A DNA stretch of 64,000 nucleotides, taken from CBDFKJ01 sp965248805 (lineage in GTDB: Bacteria; Pseudomonadota; Alphaproteobacteria; UBA6615). The DNA is taken from positions 1,736,001 through 1,800,000 of the forward strand of contig CBDFKJ010000009.1 in NCBI GenBank assembly GCA_965248805.1, in the 5' to 3' direction. The notes below the pieces were generated by a model. That model was given only the letters and a program-made list of their open reading frames with translations. It was not told where the DNA came from and searched no databases. Within the stretch, counting starts at the first letter, position 1. The number at the start of each line of letters is the position of its first letter. The translations under genes and the position numbers were made by a program. Shown piece after piece: positions 8,304 to 17,215 of the stretch.

Positions 8304-9155
8304 ATGGCAGCGCGAGCCAGTTGGAAGGGGCATCTCAAGCTCTCCCTCGTGTCGTGTCCGGTGAAACTCTACACCGCGACCAGCAGCAGTGGGCGCATTG
8401 CATTCAAATTGCTCCACAAGGAGACCCATAACCGGATCAAGATGCAACCGCATGACCCGGAGTTGGGGCCGGTGGAGCGCGGCGACTTGGTCAAGGGTTG
8501 CGAGTATGAGAAGGACCGATATGTCGTCCTGACGGACGAGGACCTGGCCAAGATCCAGGTCGAGTCCAACAAGGCCATCGTCATCGAGCAATTTGTCGAC
8601 GAAAGCGAAGTCGACGGGCTCTACCTCGACACGCCGTACTATCTGGCGCCGGATGGGCCGGTTGCGGAGGAGACCTTCCGCGTCATCCGCGATGCCATGA
8701 GGCAGAAGAAAAAAGTCGCACTGTCGAGACTTGTGCTGTCCAGCCGCGAGCGGCTCATTGCGATTTCCGTGCGGGACAAGGGATTGCTGATCACGACGCT
8801 CAGGACAGCGGAGGAAGTGCGTGACCATGGGCCGTACTTCGAGGACATCACCGATGACCAGTCCGAGACGGAAATGCTCGACCTCGCCGCGCAATTGATC
8901 GATCAGAAATCGGCGACCTTCGATGCGAGCACTTTCAAGGACAACTATCAGCAAGCGCTGATGGAGCTTATCAAGGGCAAGCTCAAGGGCGAGGATCCGG
9001 TTTTCGCCAAGGCCCCCGAGCGTGGCAAGGTGATCAACCTCATGGACGCACTGAAGCGGAGTCTCGAGGATAGCAAGAAGCCGGCGGCGGCCAGCAAGAC
9101 TCGCGGCACCGCGAAGCGGACCGCGAGCAAGAAGAAGGCGAGCCGGAGCGCCTAG
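8304..9155 (+). CDS. ku: Ku protein, NHEJ DNA end-binding
   Basis: A 283-residue bacterial Ku homodimer subunit starting MAARASWKGHLKLSLVSCPVKLY, with the ring-forming beta-barrel core (HNRIKMQ, GCEYEKDRYVVLTDEDL, DTPYYLAPDG) and a Lys/Arg/Ser-rich C-terminal tail (KRTASKKKASRSA) of the kind that binds DNA and stimulates LigD. GAGGAATAA precedes the ATG. It starts 13 bp after the ligD stop, so the two are almost certainly one operon. Confidence 0.97.
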   Translation: MAARASWKGHLKLSLVSCPVKLYTATSSSGRIAFKLLHKETHNRIKMQPHDPELGPVERGDLVKGCEYEKDRYVVLTDEDLAKIQVESNKAIVIEQFVDESEVDGLYLDTPYYLAPDGPVAEETFRVIRDAMRQKKKVALSRLVLSSRERLIAISVRDKGLLITTLRTAEEVRDHGPYFEDITDDQSETEMLDLAAQLIDQKSATFDASTFKDNYQQALMELIKGKLKGEDPVFAKAPERGKVINLMDALKRSLEDSKKPAAASKTRGTAKRTASKKKASRSA

Positions 9156-9178
9156 ACCCGTCGCGAATGGAGCCCTGC

Positions 9179-10294
9179 ATGACCAACTCGCAAGGGCGCG
9201 AGTTCGTATTTCACGGCCGATTCTGGCAATTGTCTCGGCAGGCCGCCGGTGACGCGGTCGTTCATCTTGGCGGCCGAGTATGCCGGGGACTCACGCGCCG
9301 CACGTCCTTTCTGGTGATCGGTTGGGGGGCGGTCGAGCAGATCAGGACCGGCCAGCTTGAGGCCAAACTCGTTCGGGCCGATCGTCTGCGCGCAAGATCC
9401 GTGAGCGAGCGCGAATTCCTGCTGATCACAGGGCTCGCCGAGCGTCGGCCGATCGCGAACGGTATGAGCACGGCCGAATTGCAGGCCACTTCGGGACTGA
9501 CCACGGGAGTTGTTCGATTGCTGAGCCTGTTCGATGTGATCGAGCCTCAAGACGGCCGGCACGATTTGCGCGACCTGATCGTGTGTCGCGAGGTGGCGCG
9601 GCTCGTGGCCGAAGGCACCGATTTGGCCGATGTCATTGCGGCTCGCGTCCAGCTGCGGAAGCGCGACCCTCAGGGCTTGAGCCGGGCGCGCCTCAACCTT
9701 GCCCGGCGCCCCGACGGGAGCATTGCGTTGCGTGCGGGCGACATACTCGCCGACCTCGACGGCCAATTCAGGTTGCCCTTGCCGGATGCCCTGAACTCAA
9801 CCCTGGATGACATATTCGAGACCGCGGAGGCGGCAGAGGCCGCTGGCGAGTTGGAGTTGGCCGAGGTCAGTTATCGACGATGCGTCGATCTGGACGGGCG
9901 GGATCCGATATCACTCTTCAATCTCGCCAACGTCCTTCGCGAACGCGGCAAGGTTTCCGAGGCTGAGCTCTATTTGCGTCGGGCGGTTTCCTTCGATCCA
10001 CAATTTGCCGAGGCTTGGTACAATCTTTCTTCCCTGATGGAAGAGAAAGGCCAAAGGGCTCTGGCCAAGGAGTATCTTGGAGCGGCGCTGTCGGCGGAGC
10101 TGGGCTATGGTGATGCGCTGTACAACTTGGCACATTTGCATTTCGTGGATGGGCGCTACGCCGAGGCACGCCAATTGTGGAAGCGTTACTGGGAGATCGA
10201 TCCGGATAGTGAGTGGGGACAGAACGCCCATCGCGGCGTAATGGCCTGTGCTCAGCTCGAGAAGGAGACGACCCGGCCTGTACGCCGCGCGTAG
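9179..10294 (+). CDS. BRCT-like / HTH / TPR protein downstream of ku
   Basis: A protein of about 371 residues with three parts. The N-terminal ~80 residues look like a BRCT fold (FVFHGRFWQLSRQAAGDAVV, then GLTRRTSFLVIG). Next comes a MerR-type helix-turn-helix-like segment (MSTAELQATSGLTTGVVRLL, then LIVCREVARLVAEG). The C-terminal ~170 residues hold TPR repeats (AELEVSYRRCVDLDGRDP-like units, including SLFNLANVLRERGKVSEAEL and AWYNLSSLMEEKG). The start at 9179 is preferred over 9167 because GGAG lies six bases before it. It follows ku by 23 bp on the same strand. BRCT domains are frequent in end-joining proteins, so a role in repair is plausible but inferred. The stop lies at the border of IS1182 copy 1, so the extreme C-terminus may have been altered. 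Confidence 0.75.
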   Translation: MTNSQGREFVFHGRFWQLSRQAAGDAVVHLGGRVCRGLTRRTSFLVIGWGAVEQIRTGQLEAKLVRADRLRARSVSEREFLLITGLAERRPIANGMSTAELQATSGLTTGVVRLLSLFDVIEPQDGRHDLRDLIVCREVARLVAEGTDLADVIAARVQLRKRDPQGLSRARLNLARRPDGSIALRAGDILADLDGQFRLPLPDALNSTLDDIFETAEAAEAAGELELAEVSYRRCVDLDGRDPISLFNLANVLRERGKVSEAELYLRRAVSFDPQFAEAWYNLSSLMEEKGQRALAKEYLGAALSAELGYGDALYNLAHLHFVDGRYAEARQLWKRYWEIDPDSEWGQNAHRGVMACAQLEKETTRPVRRA

Positions 10295-10957
10295 CAGCCC
10301 GGTGATGAAGTCGCGCTTTGATCAATCGGTTTTGGGGGCGACGATGATGATGATAACGAGCATGGCTGGTTTGCCTTCGATGTTCGCCACGATGGCGATC
10401 GCCAGGGCAGCATCGAACTGAATAACGAACAAAAGGGTGCTCTTTGCACTCGCAGCCTCCCTCGGCGTGCCTGATCCGAACAGCGCGCGCATCAGAATGC
10501 CGAGATTGAACCCGGCGACATGGATCAGGTAGCGTTTGTGGACGTTCTCGCGCGCCCGCAGCAACGCGCGGCGCATGCCGCCACGGTCGAGGACATGGGC
10601 GAAGCTGCGCTCGACCATCTCACCGCGCCTGCGCATGGCGTTCCGCGCGACGCCGGACTTCAATCGCGCCCGGTTGGCGTAGACAGCCTGACGTGCCGCC
10701 TGGTCGCCATGCCAGCGCAGATAGCCGTTGGCGGGCTCCGGCTCGGAGATCCGCGTTTTCCAGACGCCGCCGTCGAGGTCTTTCAGCCCCTCGCGTGAAT
10801 GATAGCCCTTGTCGCCAACGAGACTGCAGGGCTCTGCCCGTGTTGGAGCCAGGCCGACCTCGGCGAGGTTGCGCGCGGCCGCCTCCAGCGTCCCAGGCAG
10901 AGTCGTCGTGTCGCCTTCATCGGCTGGATAGATCGGTGCCGCAACGATGACGCCGGT

Positions 10958-12247
10958 GGACGCCTCCATTTACCTCGTGAATTTTGCCTCGTTGTGATTC
11001 TCTACGGCGGTTCGGTTTGAGGAGGTATTGATGAGGCAGGCTGGTCTGTTCGGCTTACCGGATCATCTTCGAAAGCTTTCGGCGACGGGTGATCCGTTGG
11101 AGGTGCTGGCAAAGGTCGTCGACTTCAAGATTTTCCGCGCGCCGCTTGAGGCGGCGCTGGGCTATTCGGACGGATCGAAAGGTGGCCGCCCGGCCTACGA
11201 TGCGGTGGCGATGCTCAAGGTTCTGATCCTGGCCGCGCGGCACACGGTGAGTGACGAGCGGATGGAGTTTCTGATCCGCGATCGCTTGAGCTGGCTTCGC
11301 TTCCTAGGCTTCGATCTCGGAGCGCCGACGCCGGACCGCAACACCATATGGACCTTTCGCGAGCGTCTGGTCCGGGCCGGGGCGATGGATAAGCTGTTTG
11401 CCGCCTTCGATGGCGAATTGCGCCGGTGCGGCTATCTGGCGATGGGCGGGCAGATCGTCGATGCGACGTTGGTATCGGCGCCCAAGCAGCGCCACAGCGA
11501 TGACGAGAAGCGGGCGATCAAGGCGGGCAAGAGCGCGTCCGAGGTCTGGCCCGATCAGCCAGCCAAGGCGGCGCAGAAGGACACGGATGCGCGGTGGACG
11601 GTGAAGACCGGGCGGCGCAAGAACCCCGCCGGGTCGCAACGGCGCATGCCCGACATCGCGATCCCGGTGTTCGGCTACAAGAATCATGTCGTCATCGATC
11701 GGGCCTACGGCTTCATCCGCGGCTCGGCTGTGACCGATGCCGCCCGCCATGACGGCAAGATGTTGCGTCAGCTCGTCACCGGCGACAATCTGGCCGCCGG
11801 CGTGTGGGCTGACAGCGCCTATCGCTCGAAGGCCAACGAGGCGTGGCTGGCCGGCAAGGGTCGGGTCTCCCACATCCACCGCAAGAAGCCGCCGGGCCGG
11901 GCCATGCCCAAGGCGACCGCCCAGGCCAATGCCCGCAAGTCAGCGGTCCGTGCGCATGTGGAGCACGTCTTCGCCCAGCAGAAGGATCGCATGGGCCTTT
12001 TCATCCGTACCATCGGGCTCAAGCGGGCGGAGGCCAAGATCGGCCTCGCCAACCTGGCTTACAATTTCCAGCGTCTGATCTTCCATGAGCGCAGGGCCGC
12101 CATGGTATGAGTCCGCCTGAATAGCGCCAAAACCCTCCGCCGAGAACGAAACGGCGGATGGTTGCGGACGTCAACACCGCCGATCTCAGCGAAAGTCGGA
12201 CAGCACACCAAAATCTTCGTCAAATCCCCCGGTTGTTGGAGGTCTCC
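10958..12247 (+). mobile_element. IS5-family element, copy B (1,290 bp)
   Basis: Same ends and length as copies A and D. It lies inside IS1182 copy 1. The flanking tetranucleotides (CGGT left, AGAT right) do not match, and 34 bp present in intact IS1182 copies are missing at this junction, so insertion was accompanied by a deletion or the copy recombined later. Confidence 0.93.
11031..12110 (+). CDS. IS5-family transposase
   Basis: A complete 359-residue DDE transposase, the same as in copy D. GGAGGT at 11021-11026 places the ATG at 11031 as the start. Catalytic residues are visible in QIVDATLV, VWADSAYR and HVEHVFAQ. It should be active if transcribed. Confidence 0.94.
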   Translation: MRQAGLFGLPDHLRKLSATGDPLEVLAKVVDFKIFRAPLEAALGYSDGSKGGRPAYDAVAMLKVLILAARHTVSDERMEFLIRDRLSWLRFLGFDLGAPTPDRNTIWTFRERLVRAGAMDKLFAAFDGELRRCGYLAMGGQIVDATLVSAPKQRHSDDEKRAIKAGKSASEVWPDQPAKAAQKDTDARWTVKTGRRKNPAGSQRRMPDIAIPVFGYKNHVVIDRAYGFIRGSAVTDAARHDGKMLRQLVTGDNLAAGVWADSAYRSKANEAWLAGKGRVSHIHRKKPPGRAMPKATAQANARKSAVRAHVEHVFAQQKDRMGLFIRTIGLKRAEAKIGLANLAYNFQRLIFHERRAAMV

Positions 12248-12915
12248 AGATGCGTGGTGCCGTCCTTCATCCGCGCGATCTTCGCATCAGGATCGGTCGG
12301 GCTCGTCCAATCCTTGTTCGAAAGCTTCTTGCCCTTCCGCCGGCGATCGAGCCGGACGAGGTCGTCGATCGTCGGCGTTTCGACGCCACTCTCCTTCGCC
12401 ATTTGCGTCAGCATCTCGCGATAGGTCTCGCCGCTATCGCGCCGCACGATGGCTCGCAGGGCGGCGTTGGCTTCCATCGTCGAGCCGTCGACGCCGATCC
12501 GCTCGCCCTTCACCAGACCGCGCGCGGCGACGAGAGCCAGAACCCAGTCGAAAACCTTTTCATGGACCTCGTGCGGCAGCCGGCCGCGCGTCTTCGACAA
12601 CCAGGAATGATCGGGAACCTTGTCCCGGTTCGCCAACCGCAGAAACGCGCGAAGCGACAGCGAATCCGAACAGCGCCAAGCGATGCCGCGCTCGCTGCCG
12701 ATGCCCTCGAAATAGCCGATCATGTGCATCCGGAAATAACGCCCCGGCGGCAGCGAAGGAGCCCCCATCCGAGGTGCGTAGTATGGCTTGCACGTCGCCT
12801 CCACGAAGCCGTCAAAGCCAGACTCGGTCAGCAACTCATGCAGCCGGTCGGAAAACGCGTGTTGAACCGCTCCGGGTTTGGCGGAGGCTCCAACTCTTGA
12901 GAAAGTGGAGCCATT

Positions 12916-13242
12916 ATGAGCAAGACAAGGAACAGGTTTTCTTCTGAGGTTCGCGCCCGTGCGGTGCGGATGGTTGTGGATCACGAGGGCGAACACGCCT
13001 CGCGTTGGGCGGCTGTTTCCTCGATAGCTGGGAAGATCGGCTGCACGGCGCAGACACTCAATGAGTGGGTGAAGAGGTTCGAGCGCGATAGCGGCGTGCG
13101 CGCCGGCGTCCCCAGCGAGGTCGCCGAGCGGCTGAAAGCCCTGGAGCGGGAGAACCGCGACCTCCGGCAGGTCAACGAGATCCTGCGCAAGGCGAGCGCC
13201 TATTTTGCCCAGGCGGAGCTCGACCGCCGGTTCAAGCCATGA
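12916..13242 (+). CDS. IS3-family orfA
   Basis: A 108-residue OrfA: an N-terminal HTH (RFSSEVRARAVRMVVDHEG, then AGKIGCTAQTLNEWVK) and a C-terminal leucine-zipper-like helix (LKALERENRDLRQVNEILRK) that mediates multimerisation. Its TGA overlaps the orfB start in ATGA. In this family OrfA binds the inverted repeats and is joined to OrfB by frameshifting. Confidence 0.93.
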   Translation: MSKTRNRFSSEVRARAVRMVVDHEGEHASRWAAVSSIAGKIGCTAQTLNEWVKRFERDSGVRAGVPSEVAERLKALERENRDLRQVNEILRKASAYFAQAELDRRFKP

Positions 13243-14144
13243 TCGCGTTCATCGGCGATCACCGCGAGGCGCACGGGGTCGAGCCGATCTGCAAGGTGCT
13301 GCCGATCGCCCCGTCGACCTACTACGACCATGTGGCCAGGCGGCGCGATCCGGCCAGGCTGTCGGCACGGGCGAAACGGGATATGGCTCTCAAGGTCGAG
13401 GTCCGACGCGTCTTCAAAGAGAACTTCCGTGTCTACGGCGTTCGCAAGGTGTGGCGACAATTGCAGCGGGAAGGCTTCGATGTCGCTCGCTGCACTGTTG
13501 AGCGGCTGATGCGGGAGATGGGCTTGCAAGGGGTGATCCGCGGCAAGCCGATCCGCACGACAGTCAGCGACCAGGCCGCGCCTTGCCCGCTCGACAAGGT
13601 CAATCGCCAGTTCCACGCTCCGGCACCGAACAGGCTGTGGGTCTCGGACTTTACCTACGTGGCCACTTGGGCTGGCTTCGTCTATGTCGCCTTTGTCATC
13701 GACGCCTATGCCCGCCGCATCGTCGGCTGGCGGGTGAGCCGGACAGCCCATGCCGGCTTTGTTCTCGATGCCCTGGAACAAGCGCTTCATGCGCGGCGAC
13801 CCGTCCATCGCGGTGGGCTGATCCATCACAGCGATAGAGGGAGCCAATATGTCTCGATCAAATATACCGAGCACCTGGCGGAAGCGGGCATCGAACCCTC
13901 GGTGGGCAGCGTCGGCGACTCTTATGACAATGCTCTGGCCGAGACCATCAATGGTCTTTACAAAGCCGAGGTCATTCACCGGCGCGGGCCGTGGCGCTCA
14001 TTCGAGGCCGTCGAGCTCGCTACTCTGGAATGGGTGGATTGGTTCAACAACCGGCGGCTCCTGGAGCCCATCGGAAACATCCCGCCGGCCGAAGCCGAGG
14101 AACGCCACTACGCCACGCTGAAGCAGTCAGACATGGCGGCGTGA
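13239..14144 (+). CDS. IS3-family orfB (DDE integrase)
   Basis: A 301-residue integrase-type transposase. HTH_21-like region RVYGVRKVWRQLQREGFDVA, then the rve core with DFTYVATW (first Asp), HHSDRGSQYVS (second Asp) and GDSYDNALAETINGLYK (catalytic Glu), ending WFNNRRLLEPIG. It is intact and probably produced as an OrfAB fusion or by coupling at the ATGA overlap. Confidence 0.94.
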   Translation: MIAFIGDHREAHGVEPICKVLPIAPSTYYDHVARRRDPARLSARAKRDMALKVEVRRVFKENFRVYGVRKVWRQLQREGFDVARCTVERLMREMGLQGVIRGKPIRTTVSDQAAPCPLDKVNRQFHAPAPNRLWVSDFTYVATWAGFVYVAFVIDAYARRIVGWRVSRTAHAGFVLDALEQALHARRPVHRGGLIHHSDRGSQYVSIKYTEHLAEAGIEPSVGSVGDSYDNALAETINGLYKAEVIHRRGPWRSFEAVELATLEWVDWFNNRRLLEPIGNIPPAEAEERHYATLKQSDMAA

Positions 14145-14332
14145 CTCAAACAAAATGGCCTCCGCCAAACCCGGAGCGGTTCATGTCCAGGCGAACGCGG
14201 CATCTCCGCCCATGTCACCACGAGGTCACCCTGAACCTCGCTCTGTCGTCTCAATGCCATCGCACGACGCCCGTCTAAATCTCTATGTTCAGACAGAATC
14301 AGACACGCCGGACTTCGTCAACGGGCTGCTAG

Positions 14333-15973
14333 CCGGGATTCCCCATATGGAACCTTCCCAGCCCGTTGAGCGTGACTCGAAACCGCTCGACGTGCAATCC
14401 GCCTTCGAATGACGGCCATCTTCGCGCTGATCCGGATGATTGAGGACGAATTGGCGGCGTTGGTGGCGCGGAATGGCTTTTTGCCGGCGATCCGGGCGCA
14501 CCGATCCTGTCGGCGGCGACGCGAAGGAACGGGGTGCCGTCGCTCATGCCGGAGCTGGCTTGGGTCTGAGCCGGTCGATACGGCACAGGATGTCTGTGCA
14601 CAGCTCACGCGGGACCGCGACCTCGGCCATCTGGAACACGACGTAGCGGCCGTGGCGGACGATCTTCGCACCTATCTTGATGAGCTTCTCCCGCAGCGTC
14701 GTCAGCGACCATTGCTCGACCGCCTCGGGTAATGCCAGAGTTCGCATGAAGTTGCCGAGGTTGTAGGCCAGCGCGTGAAGCTGGAGGCGAACGGCATTGT
14801 GGTCGAACCTGCGGCACGACAGGCGTGTCCATCGGATCGCGTTCTTGCCCTCCTTGATCCATTGCTCAGCCGTGCCGCGCTGATTGTAGAACGCGACCAC
14901 CCGCTCGGCGGGTCGGCCCAGGTTGGTGACAATGAACCCGACCCGCGGGTACAACTCACCCGGATGCCACTCGACCTTGGCGACGACGCGGCGGGGCTTG
15001 TCCCAGGTTCCGGCCTGATAACTAAAGCTGGCATGATACCGGCGCACGTCCTTGGGCGGCCGGCCGGCGGGGCGCTTGAGTAGATGCGCGATGCTGTCCT
15101 GGAGCACCTTGTTGGCCGGAAGCCGGATCGCATACCTGAAGCCCTCAGCTTCGAGAAACTCGTATATCCCCGGCAATGCAAACGCCGCATCGCCCCGGAA
15201 ATAACGACGCAGCTTCCTATCCCGGTACCGGGCGACAACCGGCTCCAGCACGTCGCGCCATTCGTGGGCGCTGTGCACGCTGCCCGGGCGCAGCGCGCAG
15301 CGCTCCAGGTCGCCGAATTGGTTGAAGACGAATAAGGGATGATAGCAGGTGCAGCCGAAATGGCCGTTATAGGCCGTGCCTTCCTGCTCGCCGTGGGTCG
15401 GGCTGACGGAGCTATCCATGTCGAGCACGATGGCGGTCGGCGGATTGCGGTCGTGAATCCGGCCGATCCAGACGCCCGACAGATCCGCCAGGGCAGCGAG
15501 GTTCTCCTCGGTCGCCAGCAGTTTGGTCTCGAACCTCCCCATCTGACTGATCGAGGCACCGCCGCGCTCGACGGCCTTGCCGCCGACGATCCAGCGCATC
15601 GCAGGATCGCGCCCGAGCCGGTCGGCGTCATTCACGTCCTCGTACCCGGCGAGGCGACCATAGACGGACTGGCGAAGCAGACCGACGACGCCGTGCCAGC
15701 CGTTCCTTCCGGTCCGGCTGTCGCCGAGAACTTCCCCCGCCATTGCAGTCAGTCCGAGGGCATCGTCGAGATCGCGGTAGGCGAGCAGACCGGCGTCGGA
15801 GGTGACCCGCGAACCATGGAACTCCAGCTTCAAGCGGCGGTCGAAAACAGGCCGCAGAGGCCGCCGAACCGTTTCACCCTCCGGGTTCCGCATCCGAGCC
15901 TCCCTCCACGTGATATAAGCCTCTGAATCAGATACAAACCGCATCAAATGCTTCGCTCACTTGGGAAATGCGG
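14333..15973 (-). mobile_element. IS1380-family element
   Basis: The termini CCGGGATTCCCCA and (complement) CCGCATTTCCCAA form an imperfect inverted repeat. The element sits between the end of IS1182 type a (left, spacer CTAG) and the end of an IS1182 type b fragment (right, spacer ATTAA), so the flanks do not form a matching duplication. About 200 bp between the left end and the transposase stop hold no gene. Confidence 0.8.
14544..15947 (-). CDS. IS1380-family transposase
   Basis: Up to 467 residues; the family-conserved part begins RLKLEFHGSRVTSDAGLLAYRDLD. The DDE core includes IVLDMDSSVSPTHGEQEG (first Asp, typical IS1380 text), the second Asp in RGDAAFALP, and the Glu region YNQRGTAEQWIKEGKNAI. 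The C-terminus has the usual ALAYNLGNFMRTL helix. The true start is likely the ATG near 15893 or 15944 rather than the most upstream codon. The frame is intact. Confidence 0.92.
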   Translation of the reverse strand: MMRFVSDSEAYITWREARMRNPEGETVRRPLRPVFDRRLKLEFHGSRVTSDAGLLAYRDLDDALGLTAMAGEVLGDSRTGRNGWHGVVGLLRQSVYGRLAGYEDVNDADRLGRDPAMRWIVGGKAVERGGASISQMGRFETKLLATEENLAALADLSGVWIGRIHDRNPPTAIVLDMDSSVSPTHGEQEGTAYNGHFGCTCYHPLFVFNQFGDLERCALRPGSVHSAHEWRDVLEPVVARYRDRKLRRYFRGDAAFALPGIYEFLEAEGFRYAIRLPANKVLQDSIAHLLKRPAGRPPKDVRRYHASFSYQAGTWDKPRRVVAKVEWHPGELYPRVGFIVTNLGRPAERVVAFYNQRGTAEQWIKEGKNAIRWTRLSCRRFDHNAVRLQLHALAYNLGNFMRTLALPEAVEQWSLTTLREKLIKIGAKIVRHGRYVVFQMAEVAVPRELCTDILCRIDRLRPKPAPA

Positions 15974-15978
15974 ATTAA

Positions 15979-16182
15979 CAGCCCGTTGAAAAAGTCGCGG
16001 CCATCTGACTCTGTGACGAGGGCATGGTTCGAGTCGGGAGCTTCGTCATGGCGTTGGGACGACAAGGGGATCGACAGGTGGACTTGATGGTCAGTTGGGC
16101 AGAGATGCCTCGCTCGCCCGGCCACGTGTTTTACGACCAGCTGGCTGGTCGATGCCGGTTTCGATGCGTTCGCCGAGGACCT
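15979..16182 (+). mobile_element. IS1182-family (type b) terminal fragment
   Basis: About 200 bp identical in arrangement to the right end of the element at 37064-38486 (read in the opposite direction): the terminal CAGCCCGTTGAAAAAG, then the first codons of its transposase. It breaks off after GAGGACCT, where IS1595-type DNA begins. It is a deletion remnant. Confidence 0.85.
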
Positions 16183-17153
16183 AGCTCGGCGTAGGTTGGA
16201 GCCTCGGCCTCTCCTGCGATTCCGAGCAATGAGCGGAAGGCGTTGAACGGGTAAAACCGCCTGTTGAAGCGGAACGTGAACTCATTGAGGTAGGCTTGTA
16301 GATGCTTTGCGCTCACGCCATGGTGGATGCCACTGAGCCAATTCTTCAGGTTGCTGAAGACGAGGTGGATGATCGGCATGAACTCTTCGGCCACCTCGGG
16401 GTCGCCGCATTCGGCAATGGCGTGGTGATCATAGCCGCGTGTCCGCAAGCTGCCATAGCCACTCCAATCGTCGGTGACGATCAGCGACCCCGGCATAACG
16501 GCGTTCTCGACGAAGCCACATAGCGAATCGGCGCTGCGGTCGGCAGCGACGGACAGCCGCACGCGCCCGGCGTAGCGGCCATCCTTCCGCTTGTCCTGCG
16601 CGGTGCCGGGCTCCCTGTGGCTGACTTCGACGGCAGCAGCCACCAGCGTCTTGTGGTGAACGCCTCGGCCTTCACCACGCATCCGGCCTCCAACATAGGT
16701 TTCGTCCACCTCGACATGCTCTCCTGCCCTGGCACCGATCCGATCCTGATCGGGCCGCACCATACCCGCGCGGAGCTTATGCAGGATGCCGAAGGCGGTT
16801 TCGTACCGCGTCAGCCCAAGCTGCCGCTGAAACTGCACCGCCGACATGCCCGGCGTCTGGCTGGCGACCAGATAGGCGGCCCAAAACCACGTGCTCAAAG
16901 GCGTGTGGCTGCGCTCCATGACCGTGCCGACGGTCAATCCCGTCTGGCGGCGGCAAGCGCGACAGGTCAGGACGCCAGGCCGCGTGGCGATGCGGAAAGG
17001 TTCACCCACGACGCCGCAGCGCGGGCAGGCGAACCCGTCACCCCAGCGAGCCCTTTCCAGGTAGGCGGCGCACGCCGCATCGTCGGAGAAAAGTCGCTGA
17101 AACTCGGGGAGGGATTGCGGGAAGGGCAGGTCGGTGCGGTCGAGAACGTCCAT
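16131..17153 (-). CDS. IS1595-family (ISXO2-like) transposase, C-terminus replaced
   Basis: A 340-residue frame. The N-terminus has a zinc-ribbon (ACPRCGVV, TCRACRRQTG), followed by the ISXO2 core: HVEVDETYVGGRMRGEGRGV, LIVTDDWSGYGSLRTRGYDHH and HHGVSAKHLQAYLNEFTFRFNRR. Compared with the copy at 50142-51139 the last ~20 residues differ: after APTYAEL it reads into the IS1182 fragment (GPRRTHRNRHRPASWS). The catalytic core is complete, but the element has lost its left terminus. Confidence 0.88.
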   Translation of the reverse strand: MDVLDRTDLPFPQSLPEFQRLFSDDAACAAYLERARWGDGFACPRCGVVGEPFRIATRPGVLTCRACRRQTGLTVGTVMERSHTPLSTWFWAAYLVASQTPGMSAVQFQRQLGLTRYETAFGILHKLRAGMVRPDQDRIGARAGEHVEVDETYVGGRMRGEGRGVHHKTLVAAAVEVSHREPGTAQDKRKDGRYAGRVRLSVAADRSADSLCGFVENAVMPGSLIVTDDWSGYGSLRTRGYDHHAIAECGDPEVAEEFMPIIHLVFSNLKNWLSGIHHGVSAKHLQAYLNEFTFRFNRRFYPFNAFRSLLGIAGEAEAPTYAELGPRRTHRNRHRPASWS

Positions 17154-17215
17154 GACCCACTATCCGTTGTACGCACACAACCTATCCCTAGTGGGTGTAT
17201 GCGTCAAGCGGATAG
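16183..17215 (-). mobile_element. IS1595-family element (type a), copy 1, left end deleted
   Basis: It shares its sequence with 50170-51208. The right border is where the two copies diverge, just after GCGGATAGG. On the left it lacks about 25 bp present in copy 2 and abuts the IS1182 type b fragment. It has truncated a histidine kinase gene on its right. Confidence 0.85.

Larger units (their letters stand above)
12863..14183 (+). mobile_element. IS3-family element (1,321 bp) with 3-bp TSD
   Basis: Terminal inverted repeats TGAACCGCTCCGGGTTTGGC and its complement bound the element. The host sequence GTGTCC of IS1182 is split with TGT duplicated at 12860-12862 and 14184-14186, giving a clean 3-bp target duplication as expected for IS3. 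It carries overlapping orfA and orfB. Confidence 0.95.
10322..14260 (-). pseudogene. IS1182-family transposase, interrupted
   Basis: The 452-residue transposase seen whole at 41218-42576 is here in three pieces: the start at 14184-14260, the middle at 12248-12862 (with MHMIGYFEGIGSERGIAWRC and GERIGVDGSTMEAN) and the C-terminal part at 10322-10957 (GDKGYHSREGL, MVERSFAHVLDRGGMRR). IS3 splits it near the N-terminus and IS5 copy B splits it after KIARMKDGTTHL. The IS5 event also removed 34 bp. Confidence 0.9.
10295..14328 (-). mobile_element. IS1182-family element (type a), copy 1, split by IS5 and IS3
   Basis: Inverted-repeat ends CAGCCCGGTGATGAAGTC and (complement) CAGCCCGTTGACGAAGTC match the complete 1,454-bp copies at 41191-42644 and 48688-50141. 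Subtracting IS5 copy B (1,290 bp) and IS3 with its 3-bp duplication (1,324 bp) leaves 1,420 bp, so exactly 34 bp of the element are missing, at the IS5 border. Outer flanks are GTAG and CTAG. Confidence 0.92.
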
